Assembly: GCA_001936135.1 (NCBI GenBank)
Contig: CP012814.1
Coordinates: 248,001 to 312,000 of the forward strand
Reading direction: 5' to 3'
Source of the DNA: Saccharomycopsis fibuligera x Saccharomycopsis cf. fibuligera
Lineage: Eukaryota > Ascomycota > Saccharomycetes > Ascoideales > Saccharomycopsidaceae
Length of the DNA stretch: 64,000 nt
Shown: piece after piece, positions 11,696-29,733 of the stretch
How positions within the stretch are numbered: the stretch's first letter is position 1
How the letters are laid out: the number at the start of each line of letters is the position of its first letter
Translations under genes and position numbers: made by a program
The notes under the pieces: model-generated
Databases searched by the model: none
What the model was told of the DNA's origin: nothing
Seen by the model: the letters and a program-made list of their open reading frames with translations, nothing else

Positions 11696-11735
11696 CTTGT
11701 ATGCTCGGGAGGCTGCTCTATCGCTATCGCTGCAG

Positions 11736-11761
11736 GGGATTAGTCGCTAATCCCGATCGGG
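11736..11761. promoter_or_regulatory. Abutting palindromes upstream of the LAP3/BLH1 TATA box
   Basis: GGGATTAG-TCG-CTAATCCC (11736-11754, perfect 8-bp arms) overlaps CCCGATCGGG (11752-11761, a perfect 10-bp palindrome). They lie 41 bp upstream of the TATA box. The placement suggests an activator or repressor site; the factor is not recognised. Confidence 0.5.
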
Positions 11762-12053
11762 CAGCTGCGGCGGGATGATGTGCTGGCCAGTGCCACTAGG
11801 GTGGAAAACAATCCCATATGAGACAATCTAAGCTACAAGGAAATAAAACTAACCGCTAAATAAATAAGATTATGGCTCATTTTATTGGATAAAAGATATC
11901 ACAGTGTCAACAATAGTCGGCCTATATATGCTATTGCTTGTTATTGTATACTATATATAATATAATCCATTATGGCCAATAGCAAAAATCAAACGCATCA
12001 TATGACATTTGTAATTTCAAATTAATCAACACCAATATCTATATCAGTACCAA

Positions 12054-21503
<9,450 letters not shown>

Positions 21504-22724
21504 TATGGCGAGTAGTATGTTATTTGATATAATCTTAATGGTTAATATGTTTATGGTTATTGTATGTTACTGTATGTTAAAAATTGAATGATGGTATGTC
21601 TCTAGTTATAGTTTCGGTTGTATCTTGATGGTTTGTATGCTATATGGTTATTGAATGGATGAATATTAAAAGCAAGGTTAAATGCTGCGCAATGTATGCT
21701 ATTAATATTAACAAAAGATCAGAAACTTTCCCTATCTTCTCTTTTTGTATATTGGTATGGAGAAGAGGAAGGCAGTGTGTTCGATAAAGTATTTATATTC
21801 AATATTCTGATAGACTGAATTGGATCGTTCAGGCCAACTTCCCAAGGTACTATCCAAATTGATGCTCAAATCAAATGAATACAAAAAAAGAAGAAAACAA
21901 AAAAAAAAAATAAAAACACACAAAAAATTTGTCACTTTCTTGTTAAGTTCAAATGGGAAATTTATAAACCAACAATGCTAGCCGAAAAATTGGATAATAT
22001 GTCTTTTCAAAATCACTTAACTGGAGCGACATAGCTGATGTAAATGCTATCTTAACTATAGTTATTAGTGAGATGATTTCACGAGTAGCGCTTAAGCCTG
22101 GATGTTTTTAATGATTTTTTCTTTAATTGGCGTTAAGCTTCCCGTCCTGCGCTGCACTTAAGCATAAGGGGGTGTAAACACCCTGTAAGGGGTTTGCGGC
22201 TGAGATCCAATTTTTTTTGCAATTTTGTTTTTACTGACTATTACAGAGACTTGTACTAACCGTGTTGTATTTATATTTACAAAAATAAAAGATAAAAATC
22301 AAATAAAGATATAAAAAAAAAAAAAAGAAAAAAGAAAAAAGACAGGCAAGTTTGAAAAATGACAGATTGTGAGGATAAACTAAAAAGAAAGTAAGACAAA
22401 AAAAGGGGGTAAGAAAAAAGGGGATAAAAAAAAATAATCAAAGATGTTGCAAAAGGACAAAAGACAAGATGACAAAAATGATGGTAAAAATGAGGATAAT
22501 GACTATGATAGATATTTGAAAGAAACTTTTTTTTTTTTTTTTCAATCTCATACTCTCGTAACTGATTGCAAATGGTAAAAGTAAAATGATATTCGTAAAA
22601 TCGTAAATAACAAGTGTCGTTATAACAAAATAAAAAAATAAATGGATAGTGGAATAGACAGCTAAAAGTGCTCTATTTGGACAATTTCACTGTGATAAAA
22701 GCAACACTGTCAGAGCTCTTCTAT
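21504..22724. other. MED12 5' flank and UPS1 3' flank
   Basis: 1.2 kb. Most is AT-rich. Bases 22087-22195 form a GC-richer island with three elements ending in TTAAGC, a GGGTGT-AA-ACACCC hairpin holding GTAAACA, and two AGGGG (stress-element-like) motifs. No ORF with family signals. Confidence 0.6.
22087..22195. promoter_or_regulatory. Candidate regulatory cluster: TTAAGC elements, forkhead-like hairpin, AGGGG motifs
   Basis: AGCGCTTAAGC (22087-22097), GCGTTAAGC (22130-22138) and GCACTTAAGC (22154-22163) are followed by GGGTGT-AA-ACACCC (22170-22183). The hairpin contains GTAAACA, the known forkhead core. AGGGG flanks it on both sides. It is about 580-690 bp upstream of the MED12 ATG, and only MED12 has its 5' end facing it. 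Confidence 0.4.
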
Positions 22725-23270
22725 CTAATTCTCACTCTTCAATCTTCTCTGAAGATGGAAGTTTTTCATCACCAACAACAACCCCTGTCTGGACTTCTTA
22801 ATATTTTCAGCAAACTTATTATGTGACCAATTTTCGATCCTATCTTTGATTCCCACTCCATAAGCCTTTCTGAACCCCGAACTAAACTTAACTCTAGAGT
22901 TGACCAAAGTTTTACCCAATCCAAAATCAAACTTGTAATCATTGAACTCTTCTACCCGTATCACGGTAGTATGGTCGAGGTTTCTAGTATATGTCTTCAT
23001 TGACTGTTCTTTAGGGTCCACTATTGCTTGTTCAATAATCCATGAATCAGTAATGTTTCTCAAGAACGGACGGGCCCACAGTGGTAAGTTGCCTGATTTT
23101 TTGATAAGTCTAGTGACACGGAGATTGCCCATGGAGTCAACTTCACTGGAAATGGTGTCAACGGAACGCACATGAGTGGCGAACGGGTTAGGGTAGCGAT
23201 TAAGCCAAGAGTAACTGACAATTTGAAAATTGTAGTCGAATTGGTTGTTTGATTTGTACCAGAGAACCAT
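22725..23270 (-). CDS. UPS1: Ups1-like PRELI/MSF1 mitochondrial phosphatidic acid transfer protein
   Basis: 181 residues (S. cerevisiae Ups1 has 175). Seen: a PRELI/MSF1 domain across the whole length, with RYPNPFATHVRSVDTIS, GNLRVTRLIKKSGNLP, MKTYTRNLDHTTVIRVEE and a C-terminal SRVKFSSGF then ENIKKSRQG. These match Ups1 better than Ups2. Ups1 with Mdm35 moves phosphatidic acid across the intermembrane space for cardiolipin synthesis. The codon for residue 64 is CTG where S. cerevisiae has Thr, which fits Ser decoding. Divergent from GIM3, with about 890 bp between. Confidence 0.92.
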   Translation of the reverse strand: MVLWYKSNNQFDYNFQIVSYSWLNRYPNPFATHVRSVDTISSEVDSMGNLRVTRLIKKSGNLPLWARPFLRNITDSWIIEQAIVDPKEQSMKTYTRNLDHTTVIRVEEFNDYKFDFGLGKTLVNSRVKFSSGFRKAYGVGIKDRIENWSHNKFAENIKKSRQGLLLVMKNFHLQRRLKSEN

Positions 23271-24159
23271 TTTGAATGACTGAGTTATTGACTGCTGCTG
23301 AAAGATAATAGAAAATTTCTTCTCGTTATGTGAATAATGACAAAGTCCTAAGCGGAAAGTTGATAAATGTATTTGATCTATGAATGGAAAATATAATGTA
23401 AGATAGTAAGTGAGTAGCTAACAGTCAACAACACCCAGCAGTACCCCAAGACAGCAATGGAGGCAAGATGGTGAGTATAGTATCCGAAATTACTAAGTAA
23501 GATACCGAGCGAGTGAATATTGCTGGTGTGATTTTTCTACTTATTTTTTTTTTTTTTTTTCTTTTTCTGCACAGTTAATTTTTTGTTTTTACGGTGCAAA
23601 ATGCGGGATTCGGGAGAATACGAAAAAGCAAATTTGTAATCGCTGGAGTGTGAGTGGGCAAACACCGAGCTATTCGCCATATAGTATACGCTGACAGAAG
23701 CAGTTCGCAGTGTTTGACACTGCTTAATATGAATGCACCAGAGTTCTCTATTGAGATTGCTACGCTGTGGTTGTGTGTTTGAGTTTTGTATTCCATAGAG
23801 TGCGGAGACAGAGGTCACAGTGTAAAGAACAGAGTATGTGCTTATAAGCTGGAAAGCAAGAAACCCAGATTCCGCCTAAGTCCGCTGAAACAGGTCAGAT
23901 CCCCATCTATGGTACATAGTAAGTAAATATCACATGATTGCTGCTTTCCCTCACTGTTTCCCACTTAACCAAGGCAGTCCCTCGACGGGAGAAATAGTGA
24001 AAATTGGATACCAATATTGATGTTGGACCTTGCCAGTGCAGTGGCCGTAGGACTGCTTTGATCTGAGCTTTATTAACCCTTTTCACCACGACCACCATTC
24101 CATCTTCTCCGCAACCCAATCATCCAATTTCAAATATTGATACCAAATAGTAAATAACA
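23271..24159. other. Divergent promoter region UPS1-GIM3
   Basis: No gene supported. A T run lies at about 23544-23560. An ATCACATG E-box-like element is at about 23928-23935, shortly upstream of GIM3. The ORFs present are short and without recognisable domains. Confidence 0.6.
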
Positions 24160-24784
24160 ATGAGTTTGGTATGTTCCGATGCTCACAGCATATTGATTTA
24201 TAGAACCATTTTAATTCACATAATCTGTAACCTATTCGTCTGTTTTATTACGAATACTAACATCAATCCCGCAGCTCCCTGAAGGTAAAGAAAACACTGT
24301 CGAAGTAACTTGGCCAGATCAGCAGAAAATAAACCAATTTAGTACTTTGATTCAACGTCGTGATATTATAACCGCTGAACTCAACAAACATAAGCAAGAA
24401 AAAGAATACTTGTCCGATGTCATCAGTGAACTTGAATTGCTTGAATTGGAAGACGATGATGAACTTGATTTAGATGAAGACGATGGTTTGAGTGATGCTA
24501 ATGCAGAGGATACCGAAAATGCCAAAAATACAAAAAACAGCAAAAGCGACAACAGTAAAGAGTACAAAGACAATGACAAAAAAGTGCAGTACAAAATCGG
24601 TGACACTTTGGTATTCATGTCATATACTGAAGCTAACGAAAGAGCACAAAATGATAGCGAGAAAGCAGATTTGTTAATTAGTGAATTGGAATCAAAGTTA
24701 GAAGATATTGATGCCCAGTTACAAAAATTGAAGACTCAGCTATATGCTAAATTCGGTGATAACATTAATTTGGAGAGAGATTAG
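24160..24784 (+). CDS. GIM3: Prefoldin subunit 4, spliced, with acidic insertion
   Basis: Two exons: 24160-24168 (M-S-L) and 24275-24784, giving 172 residues. Seen: LPEGKENTVEVTWPDQQKINQFSTLI at the start of exon 2 (given here as a split of the family motif around DQQKINQFS), KEYLSDV, then after the insertion VQYKIGDTLVFM and the terminal YAKFGDNINLERD, all lining up with S. cerevisiae Gim3. Prefoldin is a cytosolic hexamer that passes nascent actin and tubulin to the CCT chaperonin. Compared with the 129-residue yeast protein there are about 40 extra residues, mostly Glu/Asp/Asn/Lys, at the turn between the coiled-coil arm and the beta segment. The tiny first exon is supported by GTATGT, TACTAAC and CAG. 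Confidence 0.93.
24169..24274 (+). other. GIM3 intron (106 bp)
   Basis: 5' site GTATGT at 24169, branch point TACTAAC at 24255-24261, 3' site at 24273-24274. Removing it joins Met-Ser-Leu to the conserved LPEG start of prefoldin 4. Confidence 0.93.
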
Positions 24785-25407
24785 CTGGTGTTTGTCCGTT
24801 AGTATTGTGTATACTATGAGAAGGATTAATTACAACTGCATGTGTTTTTGTTTTTTTGTTGTTTAGACTGATAATACAAGTTGATGAGATTGTTTAATGT
24901 AAACATCAAATACTCAAAAGATCGTAAATTTTGGAAGTATTTCTAAAAATATGAAAAGAATGTAAGGTAGTTTAAAAGATGAACAAAAAAAAATTTTTTT
25001 TCTTTGCTCCCAATTAAATAAAAAAATGTGTTTTTTAAAAGAGAGAAAGGAAAAGGAAAAGAAAAAAAAAAAAGCACATTTTAGAAGAAAAATAGTAATT
25101 TAATACGGAAAATATAAAAACACACCAAGCAAAATACACCAAGACGAAAAGTGAAAAACATACATATGAGCAGATGATGCCAAGATAATATGATAGAAAA
25201 AATAAGGGCTCAAAAGGAATAGAAAGAATAGAAACAAAATTAGAAAACCTAAACTAAACGACGATTAATTGAGCCGAGGAGATTATAGAACAAATTAACC
25301 TGTCCTAGGACTTCAAAAGCATTAGAAAAATCAAAAGCAGGTCAAATTGAATCAACGCACGCTTATTCAATTCAACACTAAATTCTACCGCCAAAATATT
25401 CAGCAAT
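24785..25407. other. Convergent 3' region GIM3 / I9 inhibitor
   Basis: AT-rich, with A runs and no coding signal. Confidence 0.7.
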
Positions 25408-25914
25408 TTACCCATTGATAGAAACTTTAGAATCCTTTTCTATAGTAACAGGATACTTAGAATCATGCAATTCATCCTCAAGAGTGAAAACGCTAACATT
25501 AGGAATATCAGCAGTAAAGCCTCTAATTATTGTGTATTCGGTCTTGATTTTGCCTTCAAATTTTGTGGTAATAATCTTTTTAATCTTGTTGTAGTGACTA
25601 ATGTGAGGATATGAAAAGTTAGTAAGTGGTACTTAATAGAAAAAAAAAATAAAAAAAAGAAAAAAGTCTAGAAAACTTTGGTGGAGATGTAGTAGAATAG
25701 TTATGTTTTGTTTTTTTATAACAAAAAAAGGATTGCAAGTGGAGGTATACTAGTAACTGGGTAAAGCCATCATTTGGTATGTTAATAAATATGTGCTTCA
25801 AAAAAATACTCACGAGTCAGGAGTTTCCAAGTTTTCGAATGAAATAATGTAAACCTCAGCAATGGCGCCACTGGCCAACATTAGCAATGGTAATACGTTA
25901 TTGAACAATTGCAT
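25408..25914 (-). CDS. Small secreted I9-type proteinase B inhibitor (Pbi2/YHR138C family), spliced
   Basis: Exon 1 is 25914-25814 and exon 2 is 25597-25408; joined they encode 96 residues. Seen: an N-terminal signal peptide (MQLFNNVLPLLMLASGAIA), the first beta strand EVYIISFENLETPD, then after splicing KIITTKFEGKIKTEYTIIRG, GFTADIP and the C-terminal EKDSKVSING. This is the inhibitor I9 fold of subtilase propeptides, and of Pbi2 and its signal-bearing relative YHR138C. The known role is inhibition of vacuolar proteinase B and help in vacuole fusion. The signal peptide points to the vacuole lumen or secretion rather than the cytosol. The gene is split so that neither exon stands out alone. 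Divergent from TOP3. Confidence 0.87.
25598..25813 (-). other. Intron of the I9 inhibitor gene (216 bp)
   Basis: On the minus strand: 5' site GTGAGT starting at 25813, branch point TACTAAC (25624-25618) and 3' TAG ending at 25598. The exon phases join to give Asp33-Ser-His and keep the frame to the stop at 25410. Confidence 0.88.
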
Positions 25915-27051
25915 AGTGATAATGATAATAACAATAATTTATGATGTAAGAATATGACAAACTCAACTATATCAGTGAGCAAGATAGCAAATATAGAACC
26001 GCACCCAAAAAACAAACCACCAATCAATAAATTAATTAATTAATGAAGCTGAAAAGCTGAGTTTTATACCATCCTCGAGACTCCCCAGATCATCTTTCAT
26101 CCATCGTTTTTTCCTTTACTTTCCTCTGCAGTGGGACGTTTCACGCTGATGGAGTGTATGCGATAATATGCGGGAACATGCGCAAATCAGTCTAACGTCG
26201 CAGCTGTCATTTTTTTTTTTTTTGCTTTGACTCGATATGTATTCGTATAGTAAGTAAGTAGTATACTATGCATGTCATTTATTTTGATAATGTAGCGATT
26301 GTCCACTTCAACGGAAAAAAAAATACATATAGCATAGTCCTGCAAGTCAGCTCTTCAACTTGTACTAGAGTTACTTTTGCATGGCTGGTATAATTCCTTT
26401 TTTTCCTTTTTTTTTTACTCAGCGGTTGACAGCTGCATCAACAGTGTTCACTTTAGAAACATCAAGAAGGAGAAGGAAGATATAAGCACGAACACAGGTA
26501 GGCCGAATAAAGTATGCCCCTCCTTACTACATCCTTCAAATTTAGAATCCAAAAATTATCAAATGCACAAAATGTGTCTTTTAGAGAGAAAGAGAGAGGA
26601 TCTTTTTGTGCAATATAGACTATCATTAATAGACTGCCATGACAGTTAAGCATAGCTCTCTCTGGGGTGCTCTTAGCAATTCGTGGGTGCTTCTGCAACT
26701 GACGCGCCATTTAAACAAAATTAATTTTCGCATCATTTTTCAACATCAGAAAAACAAAGCAGATCAAAGAATGGATGGCAGGAGAAGGGATACTGGGCTA
26801 ATAGAAAGATCTAGGCTCAATATCAATAATTATATTAACAGTGGGGGGTTTTATTTTTAAGTGGCAGATAATTGTGTGGCGCCACTGCTATTTTTCTTCT
26901 TTATCAAATTAAGCAATTTCAATTTTGATTGTTTATAAAAACAAAAGACAAAAAAAAAAAAAAAAAAAAATTCAACTATTGATATTAACCGCTATAAAAC
27001 ATTTCCTCATACAGTCCCCAATCACCACGCCAACCAAGCACAGAACATGAT
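25915..27051. other. Divergent promoter region I9 inhibitor - TOP3
   Basis: 1.1 kb without a supported gene. Three ATGCG motifs are spaced exactly 10 bp apart (26158, 26168, 26178), upstream of the inhibitor gene. A GACGCGCC motif lies near 26700 and a long A run just before TOP3 (about 26949-26970). Confidence 0.6.
26158..26182. promoter_or_regulatory. Three ATGCG motifs at exact 10-bp spacing
   Basis: ATGCG starts at 26158, 26168 and 26178, so the copies face the same side of the helix. They lie about 245-270 bp upstream of the inhibitor ATG. The same core appears in the palindromes upstream of CAP1. Confidence 0.4.
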
Positions 27052-28963
27052 ATGAGAGTCCTTTGCGTTGCTGAAAAACCATCAATTGCCAAAGCTGTTG
27101 CCGAAATCCTTGGTGGAGGTCGGGTTAGCCGTCGTGAATCCCGCATAAAGTACATCAAAAATTACGACTTCACCTTCAATTTCGGTAATGGAAGCGCAAA
27201 TAACAAACACAACCTAGGCAGCTGCGAAGTGACAATGACCAGCGTATTGGGTCATTTAACCAGTCTGGATTTCCCTCCTGAATTCGGATGGAGCAAGTGT
27301 CGCCCCATTGAACTCTTCACTGCACCGGTGGTGACTTTCCATAACAAGCAACAGCAGCAGGTCGCTAACAACATAGCTACCGAAGCACAACGATGTGACC
27401 GGTTGATGATTTGGACAGATTGCGATCGGGAAGGCGAGCATATAGGGTTTGAGATTATGGAAGCGGCTCGCAAGAAAAATTCCCGTATCAATAGCGATAA
27501 TGTTCTTAGAGCGCAATTTGCCCATTTAGAAAGAGCCCATGTGGTGCAAGCGGCGAAAAATCCCAAAAAGTTAGATATGGGCCAAGTTGACGCTGTTGCG
27601 ACACGGATAGAGTTGGACTTAAGATCAGGGTATGCGTTCACCAGATTGCTTTCTAACTCATTGGGCAACGTGATTCAACAACGCGGCGAACGAGAAACTA
27701 ATATGATCTCGTATGGATCATGTCAGTTCCCCACATTAGGGTTCATTGTGGACCGATACAAAAGAGTGCGGTCGTTTGTGCCAGAAAGTTTCTGGTATAT
27801 TCAAGTAACCACGTTGAAGAACAGAATCAAAACAGACTTCAACTGGACTAGACCGCACATGTTTGATCAACTTGCCGTGGTGGCATATTACGCTAATGCG
27901 ATGGACGAAACCAACCCCAACAGTGACAAAGCCGTCATAAAATCCAAACAAGAAAGGCCAACGAGCAATTATAAGCCATTGCCACTAACTACGGTTGAAT
28001 TGCAAAAGCAGGCATCGAGAAGTTTTAAATTTACTGCTAAAGAAACTTTGAAAATTGCTGAAGATTTATACACCAAGGGGTTCATATCGTATCCGAGAAC
28101 AGAAACCGATAGGTTCCCTGCCAAGATGGACTTGAAAAAACTAGTAGAGAACCAGTTTCCTCATCCTACGTGGGGCAGTTACGCCAAGTCACTTATAGAG
28201 CAGGATTTATTCCGACAACCAAGAGGCGGCAAACATAATGATGAGGCACATCCGCCAATCCACCCCATTGCCTACAGCGATGGCCGCAGCTTCAACGCCA
28301 AGGAGAAAAAAATTCATGAGTTGGTAGTGCGGCACTTTTTAGCCTGTTGCTCAGATGACGCCAAAGGTAGCCAAACAACGGTGACTTTGCAATGGGGACC
28401 CGAAACGTTCACCACGTCGGCGCTCGAAGTCAAACTCCGCAATTATTTGGACATTTACCCCTACAGGCAGTGGAAAACCACTGCTAAAAAGATCCCGTCT
28501 TTTGAGATTGGCGAAGAAGTGAAGCTAGCCAAGGCGGAGATCAAAACCGGCAAGACATCGCCGCCGGAATACATGACGGAAAGTGAGTTGATTGCATTAA
28601 TGGACGCTAACGGAATAGGCACCGACGCAACGATTGGCGAGCATATAGATAAAGTCACTTCACGGGACTACGTTACCCCAGTGAAGCAGAACTCCAAGAC
28701 GTTGCTTGTGCCGTCGGAGATCGGGATGGCGCTAGTGCAAGGGTTCGATAAGATTGAGTTGAACGACAACATCAGTTTGACTAAGCCTTACTTGAGAAGA
28801 AGCTTGGAAGATGAGTTGCGAGAGATTTGCGATAAGAGGAAAACTAAGAGGGAAGTGTTGGGGGAGATTAATGGAACCTATTCGCTGGCTTTCCAGATAA
28901 CAGAAAGACAATCTCAAACTTTGATTAGGGCATATGATGATGTGAAGAGGGAAAATGCGGGGC

Positions 28964-28968
<5 letters not shown>
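27052..28968 (+). CDS. TOP3: DNA topoisomerase III (type IA)
   Basis: 638 residues, close to S. cerevisiae Top3 (656). Seen: an N-terminal Toprim domain (VLCVAEKPSIAKAVAEILGG; the acidic DCDREGE motif near residue 124) and the active-site tyrosine Y347 in KGFISYPRTETDRF. Later motifs HPPIHPI, MTESELIALMDANGIGTDATI and the C-terminal core are also present. There is no C-terminal zinc-finger extension, as in other yeast Top3. The enzyme acts with the Sgs1 helicase and Rmi1 to dissolve double Holliday junctions in the nucleus. One CTG (residue 72) aligns with Ile in S. cerevisiae at a weakly conserved site. The stop codon merges into a downstream AG microsatellite. Confidence 0.97.

Positions 28969-29006
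<38 letters not shown>
28967..29006. repeat. (AG)20 microsatellite fused to the TOP3 stop codon
   Basis: A 40-base AG repeat whose first unit is the AG of the TOP3 TAG stop codon. Confidence 0.95.
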
Positions 29007-29013
<7 letters not shown>

Positions 29014-29733
29014 TGCTGGTTTACTTCCACTGAAGCATTTTTTTGAGACAGCTGTTCATATTCTATCGCAGCATTTTAGACTATTTTGCTAGACACTACT
29101 TTTTCTTTTCAATGCAATGTTAACTTTTAATAATCACATAAAAGAGCTTTTATTTTTATAATTTATTTATTACTCGGCCAAATATCTATAAAAGTTAACT
29201 TTTGCAACGCGGTGCTGTTCCCACCGGAAATGTTAAAAGCTGTTTATAAGCATGAATGTGCAGACATGATGTAGTGAAGTGTAATTTAGTAAAATGTAAT
29301 GAAGCGTAGAGTGGAATGTAAATGTGTGGAATAGAGTAGAATGAAATACAAAAAATGCGAAAATACAGAAGGCAGAAGGCAGAAAGCAAAAAGCATGGGG
29401 ATGATCAACAAGGAGAAAAAAACAAAAAGAAAACGAAACCGAAAATTGAAATTGAGGTTGAAAAGCTGATGAATGAAAGAAACAAGCAAAAAAGAACAAG
29501 AAAAAAAAAAAAAGACAACAACGACATGAACATGGACAGAAATGAATGGAAAGTGAAGGGGAAAGTGAAAGTGAAAATGTATAAAATCAGGAAGAATAAA
29601 ACCACGAGGAGACAAATGAAAGAAAAGAAAAATAATAAATTTAGAATGCGAATAGAAAAAAGCAGATGAAATAGCACTGCTGAATGTCTGTACTGAGGGA
29701 ATCATGGGAATCAAAAGCCAAAGACAAGACACC
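28969..29733. other. Convergent 3' region TOP3 - ART1, with purine-rich segment
   Basis: After the AG repeat comes ordinary AT-rich sequence. Then about 29355-29670 is strongly purine-rich on the + strand. It carries a Lys/Arg-rich 104-codon ORF that looks like composition rather than a gene. Confidence 0.6.

Larger units (their letters stand above)
11542..12053. other. LAP3/BLH1 promoter and MED12 3' flank
   Basis: 512 bp. It contains a TATA box (11688-11695, minus strand), a CTTATC (GATAAG on the minus strand) near 11660, and two abutting palindromes at 11736-11761. The part beyond about 11850 is AT-rich 3' flank of MED12. Confidence 0.6.

Noticed and set aside
22725-23270. Assignment to UPS2 rather than UPS1
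   Set aside because: The motifs around SVDTIS, MKTYTRNLDHT and SRVKFSSGF match Ups1 more closely.
29355-29669. 104-codon Lys/Arg-rich ORF between TOP3 and ART1
   Set aside because: Its composition follows from a purine-rich strand; no motif seen.
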